The notes: generated from the letters alone by a model not told the origin. Shown: positions 22,257 through 34,825, counted from the stretch's first letter. The stretch: DNA of 64,000 nt from Leucosporidium creatinivorum (GCA_001600635.1 BCKL01000011.1:435383-499382), one strand, 5' to 3'. Translations and numbers: made by a program.

Positions 22257-24654
22257 AAGCCATCGCGGTCTTCTGAGCGCTGCGAGAGAGGAAGCGAGGG
22301 CGGCGAGCGAGTCAGCTACAGCTTCAGTCGGCGTGATCGGAGAAGTTGAAAGGCTCACCATGCGCGAGCCATGCGAAGCGGCGAGGTAGAGAGCGAACAG
22401 GCGCTTGCAATCCTTGTCCTCGGTGAAGGGGTATTTAGCGCCGAGGCGGTAGGCGGCAGAGAAGCCAGATACGATGGCGATCTCGTGCATGTCTGCAGAA
22501 GCGGAAGAGGTCAGCGATGTGCTCGTGGGATCAAGGAAGCGCGAGAGAACGAACTGAGGATCGTCCAGGCGCCGGCGAAGTGAGTGTGATGCTTGCCGTT
22601 GAGGAACATCATCCACGGTACCGTTCCGCCGTCTTGATGAGCGAAGATGAGCGAGAAGAGTGATGAAGAAGGCGAGCGAGTAGAGAGTCAGCGAGCAGCT
22701 CGGCTTCGAGACATGGCCGGAGCGGCTCAACTCACAATGCTGCCAACGATGCGACTGCTGCTTCCACCATTTGGTCAAGATGATCTCGTCCTTATTGACG
22801 TCTTCCCTACTCCACAGATGCTCGCTATCCTCCTTGTCGAGGAAGATGGTCTGGAAGACGTGCTTCGGCAGAGGTGGTTCGGGCGTCGCGTCTGGGTCGG
22901 TCTTGCTTGGCTTGCGGACCGAGGCGGCGGCAGAGGCGCTGGAAGATGTAGAAGGCTTGTCGGGGAGGAAGGCGGATTGCGAGGGAGGAAGACTTGAGGA
23001 TTTGGGGACGCCAGTGCTATTGGGTCCGTACTCGCTCACTCCCTGGAACTGAGCTTGATAGACGGTGCTGCAGAGGGTGAGGGAGTCAACGATCAGTCCA
23101 GAAAGATCGGCACAGCTGGACGCACAGATCAAAGCTCATCTCGATCTTCTTCTTGTCGCTTGGGTACGAGCGGATGAAGTAAAGCGGGCGGAAGTGCTTC
23201 GAGGCGTAGTCGAAAGACTTCTGAGCGTCCTTGTCCTCGTCACGCTCATTTGACGCCATATTCGGGTCGTACTCGATGTTGTAGTACTGCGAGCGGCAGC
23301 AGTGAGGGTTAGCGAAACGCCGAGCCTCTGCTCTGCGTTGAAAGCGAGAACACACCTTCTGCATGTAGTTGAGATCCGAGTGGGTGACCGAGACGTCCCA
23401 GAGGTACTGCAATGGCGAGCCAGGTCAGCGACGAGCTCGAAAGAGGGAAATGAGCGATGATCAGACTCACCTTGACATTGCCGAGCACCTTCTTCTCCAT
23501 CCAGCTTGCATCCTGACCCAACACCTTCAACGCCGCATCCGCATCCGTGCACATGATGAGCTCATCAAACACTATGTTCTGCTCCTCCTTCGGTCCGACG
23601 ATCTGCTGTCCCAGATCGACCCCCTCGACCTCGCGAAAGGTCAAGTCGACCTGCTTGCTCGTCCGCTTGACGCGGGTCACTTCGTGCGAGGTGCGGATGA
23701 TGACGTTGCCCGTAGATTCAACGACGGTGGCCCAGGTCGAGTAGAGGAGGGAGAGGCGGGGGAAGGAGCGCATCTCGGGGATGGAGGCGAGGAAGGATTC
23801 GGGCGAGTATTCGAACTAGCGATCGGGAGCGGCGTCAGCTCAGGAGGCTGGCTTGTATAGTAAAGAGAACATACGAGCCGCATCGAAGGATCCTTGAACA
23901 CACGCTCGAGGATCGCAGCCGAGACGAAGGGAGTTTGATTGCCCGTTCCCTGCGAAGCGATCGCCGAGGTCAGCTTAGATCGTAAATCGCGCTTACTAAG
24001 CTGCTTACAAAGAATAGGGCAACGAGTGGGAAGACAATGGTCTCTCCAAAGTCGTCGCTGAAGCGGAACAGCGAGAGCATCGCCTGAACACTCATGAGAG
24101 CGAAGACGGGTTCGAACGTCTTGATGATGTTGAGCACCTTGCCGAAGCGTTTGATGTCGGCTTGGAAGCTGTGGGAGTTGGTAAGCACATCAGTAAGCTA
24201 CTCGACGAAGCAAGGAGGCTCCAAGCTCACCGATCGACGACGGGCGAGGGGAAGACGTTGGACCAGAACTCCTCCGAGCTTTTGCCAAAGCTGCACTGCA
24301 TTCCAACCTCCGAGCTACCGAAGCCGAGCTCCTCGAACAGCTTGAAGGTGTTGTAGAAGACGGGCGAAGCGCCTGTATCGTTCAGCGGATCAGCGATCGC
24401 CGAACTCTCCCTCGCAAGACCCCGCTGCACCACTGTAGCTCACCCTGGACTCCATCGTTGATGTAGCTGGCACCGTACTTCTCATCAATCTCGGTACTAG
24501 TAGCCATGCCACCACAGTAAGACGATCGTTCGAACAGAGTGACCTCGAACTCGTCGCGACTGAGTGAAAGCGCCCAAGCTGCACTCATTCCAGCAGCGCC
24601 AGCGCCAACGATGGCTACACGCTTCTTGCGAGCAGGAGAGGATGCTGATGCCAT
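22257..24654 (-). CDS. FAD-dependent amine-oxidase-like protein
   Basis: NAD(P)/FAD-binding protein of the flavin amine oxidase/phytoene-desaturase-like superfamily, of a type common in fungi. The start at 24654 gives MASASSPARKKRVAIVGAGA and AGMSAAWALS, the ADP-binding fold, then VTLFERSSYCGGMATSTEID. Later exons contain EEFWSNVFPSPVVDR, VLNIIKTFEPVFALMSVQAM, the GTGNQTPF region, VIIRTSHEVTRVKRTSKQVD, DELIMCTDADAALKVLGQDA and YLWDVSVTHSDLNYMQK. Near the C-terminus, TVPWMMFLNGKHHTHFAGAW is followed by MHEIAIVSGFSAAYRLGAKY and the final exon RSEDRDGFFR. A Ser/Pro-rich insert (SSSASAAASVRKPSK) lies between. About twelve exons. The substrate is not predictable. There is no signal peptide; a central hydrophobic stretch could associate with membrane. 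Confidence 0.8.
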
Positions 24655-24814
24655 GACTGGTCGAGTTGAGGTTGAAGGCGAAGTCGAGTTGGCGAAGGAG
24701 AAGGAGCGAATGAGGGATTCAGAGCCGTGACGACCGAAGCGTTGCGCTCGCCCATCGAGGTGATCTTTGGAACTCGGGAGTTGCCTCTGCCTTTCAACAA
24801 ACGCGGCGCGCTAC

Positions 24815-25632
24815 TTAATCGACCTTATTCACCCTTCCCCTCCGCCGCTCGGCCCTTCCCAACCCCTCAATGGCATTCGAAACCCTCGAAGGGACCTTCG
24901 TGAGCCAGAGTAGCAGCAGTAAGCTCGCGAGACTACCGATAAGGGGTAGCGTCGATGCTGGTACACCTCCGAGGTGTGCTGGTTCGAGGAGAAGGGTGAA
25001 GGGGACGGAGGGAGAGCTCATCTCGGCTGAGGGGAAGGCGACAAGGGAAGGGGAAGCCGAGATGGCGAGATACAGCGGCGCTGGGACTTGTGATGCCCCG
25101 GGAGAAGTGTAGACTTGTAGGTCAAAGTCTGTAGGATGCTGCAGAGGGCCGAACAAAAGCGTAATTAGCCTACACTCGCGAGCTCAGACCACCACTTGCG
25201 CCGAACGCACCGAGGCCGGCCAGCAAAGGCGCACGCTCCTCGTTTCAAATCCCCAGTGACGTTCTAGCTCGGACCACCACCTCGCTGTTCTGCGAGGTGG
25301 GTCGAACGTTGTATCGAGGAGGTACAGCTGCACCGCGCGGCTGCTCGAGTTGAGCGAGAGGGAGACGGTCTGTGGGAGGTTGACCGCGAGGACGGGGGCC
25401 GACCTGTCGCGCGCGAGGGTTCGGAGGAGCGAGCATGAGTAGGAGGTTCCACCGAACAGAAGCTGCAGCCCTACACTCACGGAGCAAAGCGGGCCAGTTG
25501 CGCGGGCAAAGGCTCGGAAACGTACGGCGGCAGGCGCAAGTTGAGCGTCTCCGTGTTGGCCAGTGCAGGCTGGGAGCAGAGAATGGCTACTAGCAAGCAA
25601 GCGAGAGCTGTAGGATGTTGTGTGAATGACAT
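24815..25632 (-). CDS. ER-type membrane protein, possibly Pga1-like
   Basis: Three exons. The first encodes a signal peptide MSFTQHPTALACLLVAILCS, then QPALANTETLNLRLPPYVSE. The second encodes APVLAVNLPQTVSLSLNSSS, then VQLYLLDTTFDPP. The third encodes PTDFDLQVYTSPGASQVPAP through SVPFTLLLEPAHLGGVPAST, with a C-terminal membrane span LPLIGSLASLLLLLWLTKVP and a basic tail GRAERRRGRVNKVD. Signal peptide, luminal beta-rich domain, single C-terminal span and short basic tail, together with NTET directly after the signal, resemble Pga1, the partner of GPI mannosyltransferase II. The identification is by architecture only. The splice phases were checked and are consistent. Confidence 0.6.
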
Positions 25633-25787
25633 GATCGCGAAATCGGTTAGGAGAGAAAGGGAGTCTGAGGAGTTGAGGACTTAGCGATTGTCGCTTCGAG
25701 CGCCTCTCTCGCTCCTGCCTCAACTTCTCGTCGTCTTCCAGCTCGCCCGACTTCGATTCGACTGGCGTGGGCGTACGCTCCCTCGCC

Positions 25788-27697
25788 ATGTTCGACCAGC
25801 CTTACGCCTATGGAGCGCCCCATCAACCGTGGCCTCCTGCCCTCGAAGAGCACCAGACAAACGAGGCAGCGACGACTTCTCTCCCTCTGGCGCAATGGGA
25901 GCACCACCGTACAGTCGATTACCCGCCCGTATCAGCTCCTACCTACGATCAGGCTAGCTGGTACTATCCTACACCCACCAGCAGCGATTGTACACCTCTT
26001 TACGCCGCTCCCCCGCGACCCATCTCTTGGGACCCGTCCTTCGCCAGCACCAGCTTCCGTCTAGAGCCCTTTGGCGGTTCGCTTCAGCATGGCTACCAGC
26101 AGGGAATCAATCACCGACCATACTCGCCGGCTACCGCCCTCGAACCCTCGGCCGCTGGACCCTCCGAAGCACCGAGAGACGCCTTCCTACGCCCGTCCAC
26201 GAATCCCCCCTCGCGGCAGGTCTCACCAGCTCCCCCTTCTCATCCTGCTACCTTCGACAATCTCAACGGATCCAGCATGTACCCCGTCGCCTCCGAACCC
26301 ACCCATCCTCCCTTCCATCTCGACTATTCGACTGCAGCCTCGTCGTCCGGGGCGCCGCCGATTCCTGCCTCGTGGGCTCCGCATCAGCTCTACGGCGAGC
26401 CTATCGCCTCCAGCAGCACGGCCGAATGGTCAACTCAACACATCCATGCACCCGTACCCCTCCCGCTATCGTCCAACACCGCTCGCTCGTTCTCCACGAC
26501 TTCTTCGGCCCACCTCGATCAGGACCGACGCACCTGGCTTCGAGAAGCTGCTGCTCGCGACGATACCTACGCTTGGAGCCAGGGAGGCAGCTGGCAGCAT
26601 CAGGCGCATGGTCAGCATGTAGCGGGACGACTCGAGGCGAGGCCAGCGGCGGGCTACTGGGAGTGGCCAGCGCCGAACCCTGGCCCCCTCTCTCGGGAAG
26701 GGTCAGGTGCTCTTTCGCACATGTCTCGCTCGGGGTCGCGCGCAGGTGCGCCTCTGCTGGGAGACGCTCCTCGTGAGGGTGTATTAGAGCAGGAGGGACG
26801 AGATGTAGGGGTCGGGAGCTCGTCGATGTCGTCGAACGTGACCCCCGGGATGTGGGATCAGGATCCCGTCGCTTCCTCCTCCTGGACCACAGGACAGCTC
26901 CCCCAACCGCCTCAAGCCATCCCTCCTCGCAGCAACCTCAGCACCCCCCTTCCTCTCGAACACCTCGCCCTCGCCCACCTCTCTCGCCACGCCTCTGGCG
27001 GGTCCGGCTCCTCCTTCACCGACCTCACCAAACCGACAACGAGCCCTCCCTCCCTCGCTCCCCTCCCCACCCTCCACAACAGCAACAGCAAGGGCAAGGG
27101 CAAAGCCGCCAGCACCATCTCGGAGGATCAATCACCTCCGTCCACCACCATCACCTCCGTCGCCGGCGATGCTCCCAAGCAGCGCAAGCAGCGTCGCAAG
27201 GCCAACGAGCCGCCTCGCGATATGGCGCAGCGTCGTTACGCTTGCGAGCTGTGCGTCGAGGAGCCAAGACTATTTGCTAGGCCTTCAGCTCTCAAGATCC
27301 ATCTGGTGAGTTGGCTCGTCTTATCTCTCGTCTCGGCGTCGACTGACGCCTTCCTCGCTCCCCTCGCAGCTCACGCACACCAAGGAGAAACGTGAGTTGA
27401 CTCTCTCCACCTCTCCCTCCCATTTAGCGGCGTCTACCCGCCTTCCCGTCGCTCCCTCACTGACGCCTTTCCTGCCTCTCCTTCCCCGCGATCCCTCCGC
27501 TCGCCTCTCGCATGATCACAACCCCAGCCCACACCTGCCCGACCTGCAACCGCGCCTTCGCCATCGCATCCAACCTCAAACGGCATCAGAAACTACATGC
27601 GGCCAACGCGCGCAAGGCGGCCGCCGAAGGAGGGACGCCCAGTCATCTCATTCCCCATCGAGTGGGCGGCCCTTTGCAAGAGTACCAGACGACGTAA
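25788..27697 (+). CDS. C2H2 zinc-finger protein with long disordered N-terminus
   Basis: Probable transcription factor. The start at 25788 gives MFDQPYAYGAPHQPWPPALE, followed by about 460 residues rich in Ser, Pro, Ala, Tyr and Trp without a globular domain. A basic segment KQRKQRRKANEPPRD precedes two adjacent fingers. Finger 1 is YACELCVEEPRLFARPSALK IHLLTH, split by an intron, and the linker TKEKPH continues across a second intron. Finger 2 is HTCPTCNRAFAIASNLKRHQ KLH. A short tail ends PLQEYQTT at TAA. The two C-terminal C2H2 fingers with a TKEKP-type linker resemble many fungal regulators. Finger 1 has a longer Cys-to-His spacing than canonical. The gene is divergent from the Pga1-like gene, with 155 bases between starts. 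Confidence 0.85.
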
Positions 27698-28866
27698 CGA
27701 CACTTCAAGACGCTTGGAACGATCTGTGTATGGATAGAGGGTAGATGGATTGTACAGGACTTCTCGTTCGAACGGGGACGAGAGGGAGGGAGGGAGGATC
27801 TTACATTTCGACTCGGACTTTTTGCGCGCGCGCGGGATCACGCTGCTCCGACATTCATTAGCTTTTCATTGTGTAGCACTGCTTTTCTGTGGTCGTTTTT
27901 GCTGTTCAACGACACTCGTTTCCGGACTCTCGAGCTCGGAGCTTCGGCGAGCGATTAGGAGAGTTGAAGCTACCGCCTGCATGGACGATCTCAGTCGGGC
28001 CGAGATGGGAGAACCACCTTGCTCCTCGTGCGCCGTGAACTGTGTCGCTCGCATCAGATTCGCCATGAGATCGTTTCGCTGCCGCGAGCGGGAAACAGCG
28101 TGGCTCCAGGCGGGAACGAGAGAGGCAGCTTCTCTAAAACCATCTCCGCTGCACCTTGTGCACGTCGTAAAGCCATGATATGCTTGCTGCTCTGCCACCG
28201 TGGTCTATGTACACCGGTGTTCCCGGCAGCGCCTACGCACGATCTTGGCCGTTGAACCGAATCAGGTCAAGCTCGGCTCGGCGCTGGCGCTGCTTTCCTT
28301 TGCCGCGTCGGAGGATGGTGATCTCGATACAGGGTTCGGCCGCTCGGCTCGAAAGACGAAAGATCGCCCTACAACTCGGAGCAACAGGCCTCAATCCTCC
28401 AAAGAGAAGCCTGCAGCCCTTGGCGAAGCAACCGAGAGCTCGAGCAGTAAGCCCGACCCATCATCAGCGCCAGGCTCGGCTGCATGGTTACCGGGTCCGC
28501 TCCAACGTTCCATCCTCAATCGCCCAATCGCCCGTGTTCCCCAGCAGCTCCATCTCGCCCAGTCGAGGTAAGTTACCCCGCAGAAGGGCGGGTGGAAAGC
28601 CCGGCGCCGAACGGCGATCTGCACCAGGCGCTTTGAGGCGTTCTCCCTCCGTATTGCGCTTCGTGCAGCTTCGCAGGCTGATCTCGGTACGGCGACTAAG
28701 CCCGTGAGGTAAAGCCCGGTCAAGTCAGGAAACAGTTGGCGAGAATGACGGCTTCGGCGATCGTTCTCGGGTAAGTTCAGAGAGCTTAGATTACGGGGAG
28801 TGGTAGGTACTGGCGATGGGAAGTAAGGCGATGTATATAGTAGTAGTGAGGAGTGGGTGTCTTTGC
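27698..28866. other. Long intergenic region without a supported gene
   Basis: This 1.17-kb region lies between two convergent genes. The longest open frames are 123 codons plus (28200-28571, beginning MVYVHRCSRQRLRTI) and 110 codons minus (28198-27866). Neither shows a domain, and no multi-exon model could be supported. The length is unusual for convergent neighbours in this window. Confidence 0.45.
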
Positions 28867-31518
28867 TTAGACGCTGGTGGTGACCTTGGGGTAGGTCCTG
28901 CGGATGAGTTCGAACAGCTGAGGGTCACGCTCGGCGAGGGCTTGAGGATCTTCCGCCAGGCCGACAAAGATGGTGGAGACACCTGTAGAAAAGCAAGTAG
29001 GTCAGCCGCTGTTCAAGCTACAGCGAGAGCGGCAAGACGAGAACGAACCTGATGACAAGGCTCCGTAGCCTGCGTCAAAAAGGAGAGATTAGCTCGTGCT
29101 CGGTATTCTACAGTATCGCAGCAGCTCACCGAGAGTATGGCAGATTGTGAATCCGATCATGAAAGCCTGTATGATGTGGGGAAAGGGGGGAAGAGAGCCC
29201 GAGGGTCAGCCAGCCTCTTCTCGATCCCATCTTGACGACTTCATCCTCTGACACCTCTGAGTCGGACGTCGCAGAGCCGACGACGACAAAGGGAAGCTTT
29301 GACTACTGCGTCTGCGTTGCGTACAGCTGCGCCTTGAAGCCCCAGAGCGCAATGAAGCGAGCCGACTCACGTAACCCATGACGACGGCCTTGACGCTGCC
29401 GTTCTGCTGCACGTAGCTGGGGTCGGTGACCTTAAGGTAGATGAATGCGAAGGCCGAGCACAGCGCTCCAACAGCGAAAGAGCCGAAGGTCCTGCAGGGT
29501 TCGAGCGAGTGGGTCAGCGGACGGCGAGCACCGGAAGGAGCTAAGGCTCACCAGATGTTGTTGATGAGGCAGTCGTTGACGAGGGCGTCGATTCCACGGT
29601 CCTTGAAGAGGTTCCAGGTGTCCTTGGCGGCCTTGATGTAGGGCTTGCCGTAGAGCGCGATCCTGAGAGCGCAACGCCGAGTCAGCTCGTCGGCCTCGGA
29701 ACCTTCCAGCGCGTCGAGACGCTGCTATTCTAGAAATAAAAAGGACTCACTCGATGTAGGCGTAGCGGTTGAAGTACTCGACCATTGAAGCAATGCAGCC
29801 GACGCAGCACTGAGCGCAACAGGCGATGGCAGCTCCGATGGTGTCTCCCTGTCCGCTCTCGTACTGCTGCAGGAGCTGCAGTCCAGCACGGATGAGGTCG
29901 AGGATAGCGACGATGAAGGATCCAAAGGCGATGGATCCCATGGAGTAGGTCGAGGCGCGCTTGAACGCTCCCCAAGCGACCTGCTTGCCCTCGGGGCCGT
30001 TGAAGTAGTATGTGCCCTGTTTGAAGCGTTGTCAGAAGTTGAAGTCGATCTAGAGAGCTAGGCAAGCTCACGAAGATGCCGGCTTCAATCGTCAAGAAGT
30101 AGTTGCTATCAAAGAGAAGGGTTAGTTGAAGCTGGGCGAAAGACCGCAACTCAGCGCCGCTCACACGATGAACTCTGCAGGTATAGCGGATCAGCTAGCG
30201 GCTCCACATACTTCTGACAAACACTCACGAGAGGTCCAGTAGAACGAGAAGACCATATAGACCATGATTCCGATGAGGGCCGAATTCGATGCCGTTCCTC
30301 CGCTGGTGCTGCTGCCGGCGGCGTTGGGGTGCCACTTCTGGTAGACGGCGACGGCGGCGAAGCTGCAGGAAGTCGAAACGTCAGTGTCGCGAAGTTGTCA
30401 AGCGTCTAGTCTGCTACCCACGACCAGAAGACCGAGTAGGCGGCTTGCAGAGCGCATCCAGCGAGAGCGATGATGTAGACCGAAGGGTAGTGCTCTGAGG
30501 CGCACAAACGAGACGAGAAAGTAGACGGAGGCGAGGAGGAGTGCAGAAGGGCAGTCAACATCAGCCTTCGACTCTTTCGAATGCTCGGCGAAGGCAAGCG
30601 CCTACTCACTAGCGATGCGAAGGACGAAGACGAGCAGCTCCCTCGAGAAGGGAATGCGTTTGCGCATAGGGAAGTACGAGATGACTGAAATCACAGCAAA
30701 GATGGTGAAGATGATGCTGTAGGGAGTAGAACCAAGGTCAGCGGGCGAGGAGGGAGCAACTCTAGGCGCCGGACTCACGCTCCAGAGTAGTACTTGATGA
30801 CCCAAAGGTAGACGGCATAGGCAATGGAGAGGAGGACCGAGAGAAGGAGAGTGATCTCGAGGATGATCTTGGTGAAGGCTCGGACGAGGAGGAGAAGGAC
30901 GACCGAGAAGACGAGGGCCGCGCCAGAGATGATGGCGAGGAGGTAGGCGGTAGACCTGTGGGTGGGCGAGTCAGCCTGTACATTTCGGCCCGAGCGCAGA
31001 GCATGAAAAACGTACGAGTTGAGGGTGATGCTGGTTCCCCCAGACTGACCCAAGCCTCCTCCCGAATTGCTGGCGCCGAGCGCACGCAGAGCAATCACGG
31101 CGATGACGACGGAGCCGAGGAATTGAGCGATGAACAAGATAGCAAAGGTGAGGTCGTTCCACCTGTAGAGCAGCAAGACCCGTAAGCACGGCGACCCTCT
31201 TACCCCGCCATTCCGTGCAAGCACTCACTTGGGCTTGACGGAGTCAAACTTCTCTGTCTTGTTGCCGTAATTCTGGGTGTACTGCCCTTCAAACTTGCCT
31301 CCACCGTACTGGCCCTGCTGAGGTCCAGCGTAGCCTCCCTGTTGCTGCCACTGTTGAGGAGCCTGAGGCTGGCCGCCGTAGTTCTGCGACTGCATGTAGG
31401 GCTGCTGCTGCTGTTGCTGCTGACCGTAGGCTTGAGGAGGAGGAGCATAGGACTGCTGAGATTGCTGTACGACGTTGCCGTCAGCCCCGAGCTGGGGGTA
31501 AGGAGATTCTCTTGACAT
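28867..31518 (-). CDS. PNS1: Choline-transporter-like protein Pns1 (CTL/SLC44 family)
   Basis: Multi-pass plasma-membrane protein of the CTL family. The start at 31518 gives a Gln/Tyr/Gly-rich cytosolic N-terminus (PPQAYGQQQQQQQPYMQSQN). Membrane segments follow in separate exons: WNDLTFAILFIAQFLGSVVI, TAYLLAIISGAALVFSVVLL, EITLLLSVLLSIAYAVYLWV, IIFTIFAVISVISYFPMRKR, YIIALAGCALQAAYSVFW, SALIGIMVYMVFSFYWTS and SYSMGSIAFGSFIVAILDLI-type TYSMGSIAFGSFIVAILDLI. The conserved C-terminal block includes CCAQCCVGCIASMVEYFNRY and AYIEIALYGKPYIKAAKDTW, hallmarks of the family, then VNDCLINNIW and LAERDPQLFELIRRTYPKVT. About 13 exons and some 590 residues. Choline transport itself is not proven for fungal members. 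Confidence 0.92.
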
Positions 31519-31912
31519 GTTTGTTGAGGACGATCGGGCAGATCGAAGGGGGAGAAGGGAAAGCTGAAGCTGTAGGCTGAGGGTGAGGCCGAGCTAGTCG
31601 CCTGTAGCTCGATGAGAAAGCTGACCGAGCTGGGCTGTGCGAAAACGACGAGGTGCGCGGTAGGAAGAAGAAGGAGCACTGAGCGTAGGCGCAGAGGCTG
31701 GTCTGCGAAGGGGGAACAGAGCTAGACCTTTTCGAAGTCGTTCGAGCGGTGTAGCTTGTTAACGCGCCTGAGACAAACCTGCAGAGTACGAGTGTAAATC
31801 CGACCGAGAACTCGCTGTAGCATTGCATTGAGCCGCATTGCCTTCGCCGAAAGCTCAGGCGCGTCTCCTGGCTCCGCCGTCATTTGGAGCTTTCGAACGA
31901 CTCGCCTGCAGG
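31519..31912. other. Divergent PNS1/AVO2-like intergenic region
   Basis: This 394-base region lies between two start codons and carries both promoters. An open frame extends upstream of the Avo2-like ATG to about 31838 but contains no earlier ATG. No motif was recognised. Confidence 0.5.
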
Positions 31913-34024
31913 ATGAACAAGGTGGCAGTAACACCAGTACAGAGGTTCAGAACGGCTCTCGCCTCACCCAAATCGACCATACACCATCTTGAACGCCTGG
32001 CAGCGAGATTGGAGGCAGACGACATCCGAGCGCCCGACGCTCGGGGCGTTACCTCGCTCGCTATAGCAGCAGCAGCAGGCAACTTGGAAGTATGCGAATG
32101 GCTCATGTTCGACGAGGGGCACGACGAGGGCGAGATTAGCAGGGTGAGTCCGCCGACGCGAGGGGGAGGTCCGAGCCAGGCTGACTCTCTCTGCACCTCA
32201 AAATACACGCAGGACTCAGCAGGAGAGACAATAGTGCACATTGCTGCTTCCCATGGCTTCACCGCCATCCTCGACCTCTACCTCTCCCAGTACCCGTTAG
32301 TTCGAAAGCTCCTAAATCTCGCGCTGGTCCTTTGCTGAGCTCCGTGACACCTACAGCTTCGTCGTCGACTGGGTAGACACACGAGGAGCTACTCCATTAC
32401 ATATCGCTGCTATGAAGGGAGAACTCGAAGCGGCTCAGGTGCGAGATGCGTTTCCCTCTCCAGCGACCTTCGCAGCTGACACGACGGCTTCTGCAGATGC
32501 TCATCGACTACGCTGGCGCCGACATCATCGATGCGCCTGATCTGTACGGCAACACACCGCTGCACTGTGCTTCGAGCTGGGGAAAGCTACCGGTGAGTTG
32601 AGGAGGCCTTCGAGGCGAAGCTCGACTAACCTCGTTCGGTGTCGGCAGGTTGTCAAGCTGCTGGTCGAGATGGACTGCGACGTGTCGGCCAAGAACAACG
32701 AAGGCTTCACTGCGGCCGACTATGCCTTCTCGTGAGCTCTGCCATCCTCAAGGAAGCGTTAACGTCGCTCACTCCCTCCCTCGGCGCACAGATTTCAAGG
32801 CCTACGAGCGCTGGACGAGGTGACTTGAAGGGGTGAGAGGGCGCGTATGAAACACGCTGACCTCTAATTGATTTACAGTACGTTCGCGCGCATGCAGAAG
32901 CAGCCAAGCGACAGCATCGCAGCCGCAAGCACACGTCGCCGAAAGTCAACCGAGCTCTACGACATGTCCCCTCATCGGTTATGAGCAACGCCGACGCAGC
33001 CGATCCTCACTCCTCCGGCTCGATCCCTACCGCCTCTGAAGTCGGCCTCGGCTTCGCTTTCGATCCCAACGCCCCTCAAGCTCAAGGCTCGCCGACTCGG
33101 TCGCTACGCCCTCATGCTAGCCCAACTCAGCAACGCTCGCCCTCGCAGCGCTCGGCTGGGATCTCGCCATCTAACTCGGCTTCTCTCGCCCCTCTCGCTA
33201 CACCACCACCGACAGCCAGCGGCAGCCGGCCAGCCACCCCTGCCGCCGCCTCCGCCTCCGCCTCCCGACCAAGCAGTCGACCGACCACCCCTTCCCTCTC
33301 ACCTCTCTCACTCAAACGTCTCGGTCGCAATCCCTCCTCCAGCTCCACCCTCGCGCCAGGTCCTCCCTCTCCCGCCGCCGACTCGATTCGCAAGATTGCT
33401 CTCCGCGACGCCGGAAATATCGAGTCCTTCCGCTACGAGCATGGAGGAGCGGCCAACGCTACGATCAAGGCGCCAGCGAGGAGCAGAAGTCACAGTGCAC
33501 TACCAGGGGAGGAGGGCAATGACCTTGTACCCGTCGGAACGCCCAGTAGGAGCGCGAGTCTCAAGGTTGAACGAGGAGGAGGAGCGGTCGCGAGAGCGCC
33601 ATTACCACTCCCGCTGGCGCTCCAAGGTCGATCACGGAGCGAGTCGAACCATTCGCAAGTGTCTAGCGGCTCCTCCATCGCCACCGCTAGCCGAGGCGAC
33701 TCGACCCTCTCTTCCCCCGCTCGCTCTCGGTCAAACTCGACGGCTCAGCCTTCACAACCTCTCTTCCCACCCTCCTCCAACACCGGCTTCCAACCCTCTC
33801 CACCACCGTCACCCAATACCGCAGCACAGACCATCGCCGGCGTCTTCAAATCGAGCTCGACGAGCAAGAAGGAGAAGGAGAGGGAGAGGAAGGGGAGCGT
33901 GTCGACTGTGGGTGGGGAGGCGGATGCGAGGGCCAGGAGTGGGAGCAATGAGAGCCAGGTCAGTGGTGGGAGGGTGGCGAGGGCGTTGGGGCTGGGGAGG
34001 AGGCAGCATAGTAGCGGCGCCTGA
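31913..34024 (+). CDS. Ankyrin-repeat protein, Avo2-like (TORC2-associated)
   Basis: The start at 31913 gives MNKVAVTPVQRFRTALASPK. Ankyrin repeats follow across short exons: GVTSLAIAAAAGNLEVCEWL, GETIVHIAASHGFTAILDLY, GATPLHIAAMKGELEAAQML, GNTPLHCASSWGKLPVVKLL and GFTAADYAFSFQGLRALDEY. The last repeat merges into a basic helix (VRAHAEAAKRQHRSRKH), and the frame continues through one large exon of Ser/Pro-rich sequence to RRQHSSGA and TGA at 34022-34024. Four to five N-terminal repeats with a long low-complexity tail is the architecture of Avo2, a non-essential TORC2 subunit in budding yeast. The repeat phasing and the TPLH/AADYA pattern agree, but ankyrin proteins are common, so the assignment is tentative. 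About 580 residues. Confidence 0.75.
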
Positions 34025-34149
34025 GGAGCGAAGCGAGATGTGGCTGCCATTGGCGCCTGTAACGACGAGATGCTTCGTTGGTCGACTCGCCTCTGCACTC
34101 GCGAGTCTCTCTCGGGCGTAGTCGACTAGTACGAAGCTCACTTGCACCT

Positions 34150-34620
34150 CTACTGGCCGAACTGCCATCCCGCCTTCAGCAAAGCCTCCTTCGCCTTGCC
34201 CTCGTTCTCGCTGTTGATGAGCACGTAGTCCGTATCCCACGTCGAGCTAGCAAATACGGGGACCTCAGCCTCTCCCAGGGGTCCCGTCAAAGAATGCATA
34301 ATGCCCGTCAAGCTCAGGTCCATCGGACCTTTCACCACCAACGCCGACCATGGGCCGCTCGTCTCGAGTGGTTGTTCGGGTGCTGATCCGGGGTACAGCG
34401 AAGTGAAGATGGAAGTGGGAAGGATGATGGAGGTTTCGGTCGGGGTGCGGGCGAAGGAGATGAAGGGTGGAGGAGAGGGAGAAGGAGCGCCGCCGGCGAG
34501 GATGGTGAGGAGGGCGGGAGGGATGGGAGAGCTGGGGGAGAGTTGGATGATGGAGAGTGGAGTGGGAAGAATTGAGAGCTCGAGAGCTGGGTTGGTCAGA
34601 TCGAGAATGGTGGAGGACAT
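34150..34620 (-). CDS. ACT-domain protein
   Basis: A single-exon gene of 156 codons, unusual in this intron-rich window. It begins MSSTILDLTNPALELSILPT, has a Ser/Pro-rich loop, and continues FISFARTPTETSIILPTSIF, WSALVVKGPMDLSLTGIMHS and STWDTDYVLINSENEGKAKE before ALLKAGWQFGQ and TAG. The pair of segments WSALVVKGPMDLSLTGI and FASSTWDTDYVLI is characteristic of the tandem-ACT family related to CASTOR and YeaK-type proteins, which bind amino acids as sensors. Ligand and partner in this organism are unknown. The reverse complement is also open in places, but only this frame shows the domain. Confidence 0.8.
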   Translation of the reverse strand: MSSTILDLTNPALELSILPTPLSIIQLSPSSPIPPALLTILAGGAPSPSPPPFISFARTPTETSIILPTSIFTSLYPGSAPEQPLETSGPWSALVVKGPMDLSLTGIMHSLTGPLGEAEVPVFASSTWDTDYVLINSENEGKAKEALLKAGWQFGQ

Positions 34621-34825
34621 GCTTGCTGAGGGCGGATGTGGGGCGTCAGCTGAGAGAGGGAGGTCAGTCAGGTGTAGCCTACTCACAAATAAATGTCTAG
34701 AATCAAAGAGATGAAGAACGAGCAGTGAGAGGCAGGAGAACAAGAGCAGAAGCGCCTCCCGCTCGTCCAGTCAAGCCATTACGGCATCGCAAGCTCGAAA
34801 TAAAATTGAAGTTCAATGCCCCTCA

